Below are positions 1-11,504 of a stretch of DNA of 64,000 nt, piece after piece (within the stretch, counting starts at the first letter, position 1; every line of letters starts with the position of its first letter). Source of the stretch: Dimorphilus gyrociliatus (Eukaryota; Annelida; Polychaeta; Dinophilidae); assembly GCA_904063045.1 (NCBI GenBank), contig CAJFCJ010000027.1, positions 560,501 to 624,500 on the forward strand. Direction: 5' to 3'. The notes under the pieces were generated by a model. It made no database searches. It was not told the origin of the DNA and saw only the letters and a list, made by a program, of their open reading frames with translations. Both the position numbers and the translations under genes were made by a program.

Positions 1-1312
1 GCTCCCAAAGAAACTATATGGGAGAGTTCTCTTGATACTTTATTTGAAAAGAATAATGAAGTTCGTTCGGGCATAAAAATCTATAATTATTAAATTTATT
101 AAAAACCCTTTAATCATTAATATTTATATATGTTTGATCTTATTTAAATATTAATTAATCAATCTCTCTTTCTCAACATATTTAATATATTTTTCTACCC
201 GAACGAAACAAAAAATGATCTAAAAATAGCATTCAATCATTATGGATGGAAATCTCAGTACAACGACGACGTTACCAGCTGTTGAAAGACCTTTACCCAA
301 TTGTCCAGTTTCAATAGAATTCATTAATTACATAATGGCATTATTCGTATTAAACGTCAGATACGCTTCGGTATTTTGGAAATGTCAAAAGATGTTTACA
401 TTAATCTATTCTTGCCAATTATTCGTCTCTTTTATAGAGCATATCTTCTCTCAAGCAACTTTTGAAATCTTGTATAAAACAACGATTAATCAAGATTTAA
501 TTGACGCTAGTCTACCTATCCCTTTTTCTGTAATATCGGTGCTACACGTTTTATCTTTGTTAATCTTAATGTATTTATTATCATTTACGTTTGATTATGG
601 ACTGGATCAATTTCAATCTCAACAAAATCTGGCTTTGCAAACGCTAAGGCTTAAATGCTTTGATAAGTCTAACCCGGAACCGTTATGCTGCCAAGGTTAT
701 TCGATTCATTGTTCATCGATGATAGTTTTATTCTGTCTTATATCATTAAAAGCCCCAATAGTTTACGAGTTTGTCGTAATCTATAAACTTAATCAGGGCG
801 GTTTAATTCTCTCAACGATAATTTTAGAAGCAGTTTTATTCTTGGTTTGGGTATTTACATGGTTTATATTTACAATAAAGACGTCATGGAGTTTCATTAT
901 CTTCCTACCACTGCAAAATTTAATACCAGCTAAAGTTTCTGGTAATGCAAATAGGGTAAACGGAAATATTACGTCATCATCGAACGACGATACTGAAGGA
1001 GGGAATACATTAAGCTTGAATGTGACTAGCGAAACACCTGAGAACACTATTAAAAGAAACTATCGAAATAGCTTGAGAAAAAAGTGCGGTCAATTTTACA
1101 AGTTTACGAGATCTTCTTTACAAAGCATACCAGTGAGAGGAACAATTGATAAGAAAAGAAAGTCTCATCCTCTTCCAAAGAATTCAACACGACAAAGGCC
1201 ACCGCCATTGCCTCCTCGACTGAAAGGAAAAAATCGAGCAAACAACACGTCAACAGAATCGAATATCGAATCGGTATCATCCGATTCTAATGTGTTATGT
1301 AGTCAAGTTTAA
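1..1312 (+). CDS. Multipass membrane protein, tincar-like, C-terminal part (5' end outside window)
   Basis: Two exons are visible: 1-60 and 230-1312, joined in phase 0 across a 169-bp intron (GTTCGT...AATAG). The first exon is open from base 1, so the gene starts upstream. Methionine 242 lies four in-frame codons into the last exon and could be mistaken for the start. The last exon encodes about four hydrophobic segments. The final one (GLILSTIILEAVLFLVWVFT) is followed by a WFIFTIKTSWSF stretch, then a long hydrophilic tail with a proline-rich RPPPLPPR motif and a Ser/Asn-rich end. The pattern of a membrane segment followed by 'FTxKxxWxF', and the earlier VRYASVFW, recall the insect/metazoan tincar family of eight-pass proteins. 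That name is from memory of the family and only moderately secure. A possible AATAAA poly(A) signal lies at 1476. The next gene ends tail-to-tail 363 bp away. Confidence 0.6.
61..229 (+). other. Intron with inverted-repeat ends
   Basis: This is the phase-0 intron of the tincar-like gene. Its first bases GTTCGTTCGGG are matched, inverted, by CCCGAACGAAAC at 199-210 near its 3' end, with a 1-nt indel. The similarity continues weakly into A-rich sequence. The two ends could pair, or they could be remnants of the terminal inverted repeats of a small mobile element. Confidence 0.5.
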
Positions 1313-1674
1313 TTTATTAATTAATTATTGTCCGATTACGCTTAGCGAATATTAATGTTATCATATTTCCCTTATCCTTACCGTTATGTTGTATATAGAA
1401 TGGTGAAACGTAAATATACGAAAATCTAATTTGTATAAATTAATATATTAAAAAAATGTGTAAATAGAAGAAAAGAATAAAATAAGGGTCGGATTGAATA
1501 TATATTAGATATATATATATATATGTATATATCTACAGTAGACACATATATGTACAACTATACAGTTATACTGTGTATATATAGAATATAAGACGGTATT
1601 CTTCTCCTTCTCTTCCTTTATAAAATATTTGCAAAATCATAGAAAAATTATAAAACAATAACAAAATTAAACTG

Positions 1675-4600
1675 TCAGTAATATACTGTTATTTCTTCGT
1701 TATTCCTTGAACCGCGACCTATTGACATACTTGAATTAACAATGCTACGTCTACTGTACATCTCAGTATTTGGTAACGAATCTGTACTTGAAGTTAGATG
1801 GCGCTGATCGTCGTAATGAAGGACTACGTGAGATATCTGAGAAACTTGATTTAACTCATTTACATTATTATCAATTTTAAAAGGTGATTCTGCAGGCTGC
1901 GTTGCTGAGATATCGTCGAAAGTGACGCCATGATAAGCGTCTATTTTGTTTTTTATGCTCTCCAAGCCATCTTTCCTAAAAGATTTAACATTTTAAAGCT
2001 GTTAGTTAAATTACTAGAAAGACATATAATAAAGAACCAACCTTCTACACATGGATAAAATGAGGACAGCAATAACTAGTACTAATACTCCGGATAAACA
2101 GGATAATAATATAATAATTGCAGTTTTGACATTGCTCTCAGCTCTTGTAATCGGAAGTTGAACGCTTTTCTTAAAGTCTACGTATACTATAGTTGTATTA
2201 CTTCTATTAGGAGAACCGTCATCAGTGACGGTAATTGGTAGAACGTATTGATTTTCTCCTAATTCTTCAGGTTTCACTTTTATAAACAATTCAATTTTAT
2301 TGTTTAAAAGTCTTTTAATCGAAAACAGACTGAAAAAGAGAAAAGATATAAAAAATATAATAGAAATTGAATATAAATTCTCTGAATATTTTATTATATA
2401 AAGGTAAATCTCGTGGAAAAAAGAGACAAGAAGTGGAAGTAAAAGAAGAAGAAAAGGAGAAGGAGAAAGTAGGAATTCTTTCTCATTTCTATTTTATATA
2501 TTTTTAAAGATATACAGTATAAAAGACACTTTAAACGTACTTGTCGTAATAAAGAAGACTGAACGAGAGGGAATCTCCGTCTCCGTCATTGGCCTATTTA
2601 TTGTTTCATAGAGGGAAAAAGATAAATCATTATTAAAGAAATTGAATAATGAAAAACTTACCTCTAATGCAATTATCATTTGCTCATAAGTCTTTTCAGA
2701 AATGACTGAAAAGACGCCATTATTAAAATTTGGCGCGAATTCGTTTATATTCAAAACTTTAATTGAAACTGTTGTTGTTGATACGTAAGAATTTATATAG
2801 GCTTCCACTATAAACGAATGAAAAATATCCTTTTCATAGTCCAAAGCTGATTTGGTACTAACAACACCGCTATAAAACATAAAGAATATAAAGAATAACA
2901 AGCTTTTTCTTGTATATACGCAATTTTCTACAAAGTAGATAGAGATCACTTACGTTTGTTCATTTATGGAGAAAAGTTCGTTGTTAGTAGTAAATCTATA
3001 CTTGATTAAACGTTGTTGATAATGATAAGCCGATATTTTGATTATTGATTGTCCAATTTCAAAATTTTCATATACTTCCTTAGTGTAATTACTTTGAGGG
3101 AAAATTGGATTTTTATTATCCAGATTATACGTTCCAATCCTTAGTAATGATGTTGAATATCTATGGCTATTATCGGCTTGAATAGCCTAAAAATAAAGTG
3201 TAAAACTGATTAACTTTTAATAAATACGATAAAAATATAAAAAAAATAAGCTATTGTTAAACTTTTACGCAGTTATGACTTTTAATAAAATCATAAATTC
3301 TTTAATCTTCTAATTATTTTTTAAGGTAAGTTAATTCACTTGAATACTATTTCATACTGTATATATGTATATATATTTTCCCATGCAATTAATTCTCAGC
3401 TAGTATTTAACCTTTTAAACTCTTCTTCCTCACTTTTTTAAAAGGTCAGTAATAGGTGTTTCTCGAAAGAAAAAGGAAATAGAATATGTTTGAAAATAAC
3501 TTTCTATTTCGTAACAATACGCTATCAAAAGGGATAACATACCTCTTAAATTGGATTTAATTAAAGGAAATTATACTTAGTATTAGGGCACAGTATTGTT
3601 ATATATATACTGTATATATACAGTATATATATATATATTGATATATTGTGTAAAACAGCTAATAAGCTAAATATTTGATAATTTTATTATACAGACCTTA
3701 ATACCCATGCAGAAATTAATCTGTTGTAAAATCATTTGAGAATTCTTTAGTAGTTTTATTGATCCTGTTTTAGAATCTATCTGGAAAAGATCTATTGTTT
3801 CCGAGAAGAGAGGATCCGGTACAAGTTCGTATATGATTGTTGCATTGAAGCTTTTATCCGGATCGTAAGCAAAAATTTTTCCTTCTTCTGGTTGTACTTT
3901 AAAACCAATTGAGAATTGATCTGGTAAACGAATTTTGTACATTTGTTTAGAAAATATTGGGCTCTGATCGTCGTTATCACGAATATGTAGTTCTATATCT
4001 CTTGAAGAGTTTCTCGAAGGTTTTCCATTATCTTCCGCTACAATTGTAATAATCATCCGTGAAGTTTTCTCGTAGTCTAGAGGCTTTTTCAGAGCTAAAA
4101 TTGTCCTACTATTCGTTGTGATGTAGCTTGTAGGAATTTCGAAATAATCCTAAAGGTATTAATGAATAGTATGGGTTGGTTGTTAGCTAACTATTACTAT
4201 TTATTTTACTAACTGAATACTTGGACGGTAAAATTGATAAGCGTATTTTTGGTGATACTGAATCAACGTCTTCGACTCGTATTTGAGCGACAGTCGAATT
4301 CAATGGCAAAATCTGTTGAGAATGTTATCAAAGATTATCTTTCTATAGAGTTAATATTATATATAAAAATAGAAACGAAGGAAATCCAATACCTCATCGA
4401 CGACCACCGGCTGAGGTGGTAGAATAATATTAGGTGGATTATCGTTTTCATCGTCAATTGTAATAAGAACCAGAATTGTGTTCATAACATTTCCAACAGA
4501 TAAAGTTTTACAGATAACTGTTACCGCTATAGTTTTTAACTTCTCAGCATCTAAATCTTTCTTTGTCGTAATAACTTTTGAAGTTTGATTGTAACTTAAG

Positions 4601-4827
4601 TGGTCGTTATAATCCATAGAAGTCGTAATATCCGAACCATGTTCACCAATTATATTCAATTTAATAACTTTAGCTCCTTTAGCTATATTCTCTTTTAAGT
4701 GCAATTCTATTGGTTTAATTTGATTTTCTAATTGACAAAGTCTTCTATCTTCAGCTTTTGAATATTTTATGCAGAATTGAAATAGTAAGATATATATCCA
4801 ATAGGAAGTTAAGAAGTCTTTATACAT
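1675..4827 (-). CDS. Short protocadherin-like adhesion protein (complete, 8 exons, 689 aa)
   Basis: Exons on the minus strand: 4827-4393, 4312-4214, 4149-3697, 3186-2954, 2869-2662, 2593-2541, 2329-2042, 1975-1675. They sum to 2070 nt with an unbroken frame. A signal peptide (about residues 1-25, hydrophobic WIYILLFQF) precedes about five cadherin repeats. The repeats are separated by calcium-linker motifs: DDENDNPP, DNDDQSPIF, NLDNKNPIF and NINEFAPNF. Further DxD-type motifs (VEDVDS, ANDGDGD) and a VTDDGSPNRS stretch follow. One transmembrane helix (TAIIILLSCLSGVLVLVIAV) leads to a tail of about 100 residues with no recognisable catenin-binding region. The likely role is calcium-dependent cell-cell adhesion or recognition at the plasma membrane. 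The ATG at 4827 is chosen; an upstream in-frame TTG is not needed. An acceptor-like site just before the ATG (CAACAG at about 4834-4839) and a donor at about 5003 suggest a 5'-UTR intron. Five repeats and a short tail make it small for the family. Confidence 0.88.
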
Positions 4828-7379
4828 TTTCAACTGTTGTTTTTTGTGTAAATATTTTAGTATTTCGTCAATAAATGAGAGAAGACGGGAGAGGAAGAAG
4901 AGGAAGAGGAGGGGTAAGAGGGCGGGAAATATGAAGAAGATATAGTCATATTAACAATATTAAAAAAAAAAGTTCTTTATTTTATAATAATTCTAAATAT
5001 TTACCTTAAATTGCATGGTCAAATTCAGCTAACTTGAATAACGAATGCTTGTTAACATTGAGATTTATATGGAACACCAACTCCTTTATACCTCTTGAGA
5101 AATTTCAAAAGATTGTATTCTTGTTGAATATTTTAAAAAGATATATAGATATATAAAATGTATAATTCTTACCTATTAAGTTGATTATGTAAATATATAA
5201 GTGTTGAAAAAATTGTTCTAGTTTATGGTTCTCCACTCCTCTTTAGATTAACATAATTATTTACGAATTAAAAGCGTTAAACCATTCAATTTTACGCTTT
5301 AACATCTACAAAAACCAAAGAGTTATCCGGAGGAATGTTGAATAAAAAAAAAAGAGATTTTTTAATATACAGCCAAAGCTGTTCAAGCGTAGAATATAAT
5401 ACAATATACAGCATAGTTCACTAGAGGGATTTCAATAGCGTTGGCCTGTATATATATATATATATATAAGGATAGATATATCTGACGCTGAGCGCATGGT
5501 ATAGCTTCAATAGCATTAGCAAGGCATATTTTTTTTATATATATTGTTTGTATTTTTCAATAGGCCTCGCTCTCGTAAATAAAATCATCAACTAACTCTT
5601 TTTTTATTTATTTCTTTACAGAATTTTTCAATTTCATTCCCTGGCTTAAAACTAGATTGAAACTTTCTTCGTTATAAATATTTATTTATCATTCATGCTA
5701 TTCAATCTTCCAAACCACCTTTTTTTCGTTCTCACATACTCTAAAAGTTTAACAATATCAACAAAACTTTTTTGACAAATTCATACTCTTAAATGTTTTA
5801 ACATCAATTCAAGAGTTATATATGGCAGTTTATACTTGTTGGCTGTCAATTTATTGTCATATACTGTATTACGTTTATTATACAAGCTTCTTCCATTATC
5901 ATTATTATAGAAAACTATGAAACACGTTCACTTATTCATTGTCAACTTAATGTTGAAGTAGCAGTGATACTGTATACCTTATAGCCTCTTCTTTCTTTAT
6001 AATTTTCACACATTCTCACACGTTTCTACCAGCTGAATTTTTGCTTTTTTAAAGCACTTACCAGTTTTTTTTCTTGTTGATAAATGAAAGAATAAATAAT
6101 ATATTTTTGTGTTAAATAATAGTATATAGTATAATAATGTTGACTTATATAAATAATAGCTAAAGTTTAAATATACTTAAGAGCTAAACTAGTTCTTTCA
6201 AAAAATTTGTTCTATACTGTTATATATATATATATATATAAATATATTTAGACTTTTCTGACATATATGAGAAATTTTAGCTATATTTTGGATTGAAGAT
6301 TAGCTTTTCCTTCTTTTTCTCTTCTAAAATTTCATTTTATTTGCTATTGTTATTGCCTAAATATATTATATAAATTAAGAAATCTATAGGATTATCGAAC
6401 CGTATGAGTGTCTATTGATGTACTTGATAAGGACTACATAAGCACTTGATCAACTTTAACCTTTAGTTTCTTCGTACTTTTTTTCCACTATTCAAATATT
6501 AGCGATCGTAATTTGAAATAACACAAAACTTGCTACAGAAGGTGGTGCCATCTCTAGTTTGTTAGTCATAAAAAATTAATAGCTGAGATCTATAATTTAA
6601 AATAAAATACAAATGAATTCTATTCTTCGTTTATTTCTTCCTTCAATATTCTCTTTCCTTTTTCTTTCTTTGGACACGCCTATCCTTTTCAAGAACGATC
6701 TATCTTAAATGTAAGAGCCGAGTAATCAAGAAAGAAAGAGACAGAAAGAGAGAGAGAGAGAGAGAGTGAGTGAGTGAGAGAGAGACGAAACGAAGGAATG
6801 ACAGATAAAATGAATAGTATGGAACAGTATTTGTAAAACCTTTTCAAGTAGAGTATATTATATCAAAAGTGTTCTTAATGTGATAAGTTTGAATTTTAAA
6901 CCTTTACAATATTTTCATAGCCGAACGATGTTAATCAATAAGAAAAATACCTTTCTTTAATCTCTTATGTTTTATTCTTTTTTTTTCACTTATCGTAGTA
7001 AAGGTCCTCGGAAAAGTTTGTGCTTTTAATTGTTCAAACACTGCAGCGACATATATTTGTTATACCAATCAATATGACTGGAAAATATTGCAGCTGATAG
7101 ACGCCTATACAAGATAATTTAAAATCATAATAGACATGATAGAGCAGTAATATACAGTATGTGCTTATGCTATATATTTCATACATAAAGACATACAGAG
7201 ATGTATTTGCAAACTTTAGATATATGTATATTTTAAATCCAATTTCTGTCATATTAAGCAAATAGGCCTGTGGCTTCAATTGAAAGTTAAATAATTTTTT
7301 AAAGGCACCGCATGTTTATAATAGTAGAAGCAAACTAGAAGAAGAACTAATTAAAATTGGAGATTTTGCAGAATTGCTC
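4828..7379. other. Intergenic, no gene seen
   Basis: AT-rich DNA. It holds a purine tract at about 4877-4925, a probable protocadherin 5'-UTR exon at about 5005-5110 on the minus strand (AAG|GTAAAT donor), a (TA)n run at 5449-5468, another at about 6222-6243, and a (GA)n/(GAGT)n tract at about 6745-6785. Short open frames here look random. Confidence 0.6.
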
Positions 7380-7721
7380 TTAAAGGCAAGGGATTGTAGA
7401 CAAGGGGCTGTCTTCTGACCAGAAGCAAAAGCTTAAACCCGGCTCCTCTTCTCCCTCTTGAACGGCTTTACCGTGGAAACAATCTAAACCTTTATTGTAA
7501 ACAACGCTAAGCGTCATTTCTCCCCAAGATCCTTTTACCTTGCAATCAAAATCCACTTTATCAACACTTGGGTCTTTAGGAAGTTCAAATCCAATAGTTG
7601 TAAAGGTAAATTTCATGGAGAGAGCCTTTCCTTCAACTTTACAAGTTCCAGCTAGAGGAAGATTACTACCGCCCATAGGCATCTTCATTCTCATTACGGC
7701 TCGACCAGTCCATGGAGACAT
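7380..7721 (-). CDS. Orphan 113-residue protein, single coding exon
   Basis: I do not recognise a family. The frame opens at the ATG at 7721 and runs 113 codons. It is clearly richer in G+C and has a more gene-like codon mix than its surroundings. The predicted protein has no signal peptide or membrane helix. It has five cysteines, several glycines and alternating hydrophobic stretches such as LSMKFTFTTIGFELP and MTLSVVYN, which suggest a small beta-rich cytosolic fold. The N-terminus is methionine-rich (MRMKMPMGG). Upstream on the minus strand, an acceptor-like TTTTAAAACAG near 7751 and donors near 7851 (CAG|GTAAAT) and 8743 (AAG|GTAAAT) suggest one or two non-coding 5' exons. Function is unknown. 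A chance open frame is unlikely, given the composition and the length in such AT-rich DNA. Confidence 0.6.
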   Translation of the reverse strand: MSPWTGRAVMRMKMPMGGSNLPLAGTCKVEGKALSMKFTFTTIGFELPKDPSVDKVDFDCKVKGSWGEMTLSVVYNKGLDCFHGKAVQEGEEEPGLSFCFWSEDSPLSTIPCL

Positions 7722-9231
7722 TGTAAATTTTAGTAAATGTTTTCAAAACCTGTTTTAAACAAGGTTATTATATTATTTCAACAGCTGTTAAATTTGGTCT
7801 TGATGAATTCAACATTTAATTAAAACATTTAAAATAAAAGTATGAATTTACCTGGATTTAATTTTTTAAGCTCTATACTAATATACATATATGGAATGAT
7901 ATAGATATCTAAATAAAATAATCATAGAACAACATGATAAGACAATATAAGATTCCGAATGTTTTGGGTGGGTCCTAATCTAGGTATAAATTTACATAAT
8001 CGTAAGAGATGCCTTTTTGTTTTTTACAAAGTAAGAATACATGGTATAGTTTATACTGTATAAACTATATAATATATATTAATATAACTATTTTATTGTG
8101 TGTTAAAGTTTGTGTATTTTGTGCTCGTGAAAAAGCAGAAATTAACAATAAAAGAGGGCTGTGAAATAATCCAAAGCTAGGGATTACTCGTTTTCGACAA
8201 GACTTTAGTTTTATCCTATTCTGGAAGTATTGCTATACAATTTAATATATATATATATATATTTGTTTACAGTATATATATTTATACTTTGCATCTTGTG
8301 TTGAAATCGTCATAGAAAACACCGAATTCATGAATATAAGCAAATATATAGATATGTATATATACTATATGCATTAATGGAATATTCAGTGATAAGTTTA
8401 ATTAAGAATATTATATAGATTTAATAATTTATTAGATATTCAAGTATATATTTACCAAAGATATTATTTATGGAATAAGAAGGATATTCTGTGAAGAGTG
8501 TTTAGTTCGAGTGGGGAGTAGCAAGTGTTAGAAATTCTTTTAATTTATTTAATCAAGCTTATCGATAAGATATAAATACAGAATTTATTATATATACATA
8601 TATTTATATGTAAAACCTATTGATATATATATATATATATATATAATTCTTATAATAAAATCATTAAAAAAATTGAAAAATGTTGAATAAAGAAAGAAAA
8701 GTGAACAATTTATCGGCCATAAAAGAATATTTACCTTCACGATCCAGGCTGCAAGACCAAAAACGAATGTTTGACTGGTTTGCGACTTTTTTATTATTTC
8801 AATTGAATGGAAGAGTTCAATACGAATATTTTATATAACTAGGAGGGGTGGAGAGAAGTACGTGTTTGCTAAATCTTTGAAATATTTCCAGCGCCTACGT
8901 ACTCTTCGTTTACATTTGGTAATTAGTTCAAAAGAATAGTATTGATATATATTGATTTTCTTTTGAATATAGTTGAATTATATAGAATATTCTTCTTTTT
9001 TGGTTATAAATATAATTCATAAAACCATTTTAAAAGTCTACTAAAATCGATTAATGTTATGTCATTAAATTAAAAGTAGACATAATTTTCAACAATCGAT
9101 AAGACTGTTTTTTCTTTCTTTCTTGTCTCAACATTAATGTTTTATAAACAATTATTTACGTAGCTAAAAGACTGATAGTTGAGCTAATTCTTACATAGAC
9201 TTGGTTAATTACTGACTAATATGCGTTTATT

Positions 9232-9262
<31 letters not shown>

Positions 9263-11396
9263 GATAATATTTTCAAACTATAGGCTTAATAAGATACCAA
9301 ATACGTCGATGATGTTAAATGTTAAAAATTACCTATAACTAATTTTAATGCGTTAAGAACTAAGAAGAGACAGTACAAAACGAAGAGGTAGAATTTTTAT
9401 TTATAGCCTATATGAACTGATAGAAAATCTATCATGCGTTTCTATTAAAACATGTAAAGATTATCTTAAGTAAAGAAGTATTTTTACACTCTTATAACTA
9501 TTTTGGAATTAGCATATTTATCTTGTACTTGTATTAATGTTATGCTTTTAAACAATCGACAAATTTTTCTCTTATATTTCAACTTGTTTTAGACTTATCC
9601 AAGTTTATCCAAATATTACAATAACTTGAAATATGGTATTGAAAATTTAAACGATCAAAATATAATATAAAACTTATCCTTCTTCTCTTCTTTCTTTTTC
9701 TTTTTAGGCTTATATAGACTTGTTACTCCCTTTGAATAGAATTTATTTTTATTTACAAAAGATTGCATTTGGTAAACTTGAATGATCAATCAGTTTTTAG
9801 TCTTTTTTCTCCCTTACCCCCCTCCTCCCTTCTCCCATCCCTCACTCTTTTTCTCTTTCTATCTTTTTCTCTCTTTTTTCTTTCTATCTCTAACAATTCC
9901 AACATCAAATGTCTGGAATTTATTGGCAATAAAACATTGTGGCAAGAGAGGAGAAAAGATCGAGTCATCGAACAGCTACGAGTACGAATTTTACTGCATC
10001 ATTTGTCTAGATAAAGTCTTCTATACATTTGAATAGAGCTATAAAAAATGTGCTTATTATTATTCATAATTTGACCTAATAACTAACCCAATAAATGTAA
10101 ATAACAATTCCAATATTGTTTATACATGTACTTAATAATCGATAAACGAAGAAAGAAAGAATAGAATAGAATATTAGAGTTAAGAAAGAAGCGACAATAG
10201 CTAAACAGATTCCATTTTTCTTTATACAAGTTTTTTTTTAAAATGTGCTTTGAGCCTAAATGATAAATTATTTGGATAAATGATCACAGAAGTTGATACC
10301 AGCTTAATAAATTGATGGCTGAAACAAGTTTTTCATATTTAAACAAAGGATAAAAAATACCTATATTGAAAAAGATGTTGTGTACAACAACACACTATAT
10401 GTACTTTATCATCAGCTGCTAAAATTTACTATATAACAATAAAAACACTAATTTATTGTTTGTATTTTTACCCTTTTATCAAGTTTTTCTTCCGTCAGGT
10501 GGGGCTATTAGTTATGAGAGCGCTATCTAACGGAATGTTAATGAATATTGTAAAATATTAGTACATATATTTTATTTTATTTTGCCTTCTGGACAACAGT
10601 CGCATTTGATGTATATTCATAGAATTCTAAAGAATTTGTCGCATAGTACAACTGACTAGTCATCAAAACTCGTTAATTGCTAGAATTTACAATAAAAGAT
10701 ATTAATATTTCAGAACTTAATTAATCCTTTTGGGATGTGCATCTTGCTTATTAGTAACTCATATACAACAGATACATATAAATTATCTGGCGACAAACAT
10801 CGATTAACGGATAATCAATATCTAAATGTCATAAAGTCAAATGTTTGCAAATCAGCAATTTTTCATTTCCTCGCCCTCCCACTATTTCTTTTTTACCTTT
10901 TATAACTTTTTTTTATTGTTAAACACCTCTTCACTCCGATAATACAGTACAACTAATTTGAATAAATTATCTAATTATCACTTTAATGACAAACTTGTCA
11001 AATATTAACGTAAAAGAATAATACAAAAGAAACACAAACGTGGTTGCTTTAAGTTTTACGCTTAAGACTCGGATCTTATCCTTTCATTTCAGACTCTTCT
11101 GTTCCCTTCTTTTTTTACTTTAATGCAAATACAGCTAATTTCTACAAATATATTACTCATATATCACTGTAATTGAATAGTTAATGCAATATTCAGTAAA
11201 TGTACTATGAATATTTATTAGTATATGTTAATATATGATCTTCTATAGCAGTTAAAACTTGATTATTTTTAGAAAACATGGGGGAAACTTGAAAAGAAAA
11301 TTAATCATTTACTAAATATCCTACTAATGTTAATTGTAATTCTTAGATAATCTATTTTAATATGGTCTAGAAGAATTTTTGCAAATGGCAACCGCA
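7722..11396. other. Intergenic; possible 5'-UTR exons of the 113-aa gene
   Basis: Splice-like signals on the minus strand near 7851 and 8743 may belong to the leader of the neighbouring 113-residue gene. The rest holds (TA)n runs (about 8246-8262, 8623-8644, 9233-9261) and a strong pyrimidine tract at about 9800-9890 that creates spurious open frames. No coding region is supported. Confidence 0.5.
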
Positions 11397-11404
11397 TATA
11401 TAAG
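11397..11404 (+). promoter_or_regulatory. TATA box of the cysteine-peptide gene
   Basis: TATATAAG lies about 100 bp before the ATG at 11505. It is followed by a purine-rich leader (GAGAGA repeats at about 11430-11495). Spacing and sequence fit a core-promoter TATA box with transcription starting near 11425-11435. No experiment supports it here. Confidence 0.45.
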
Positions 11405-11504
11405 TAGTTGCTCTGTAAAAGGGCTCAAATACCGACAGAGAGACAGAGTAAAGAGAAAGGGAGCGAGAGTGAGTGAAAGAGAGAGAGAGAGACAGAGTGA
11501 CACA

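Noticed and set aside
9763-10036. Overlapping 80-codon open frames on both strands
   Set aside because: They are produced by a polypyrimidine tract; the residues are almost only Ser, Leu, Phe and Pro, with no splice or family support.
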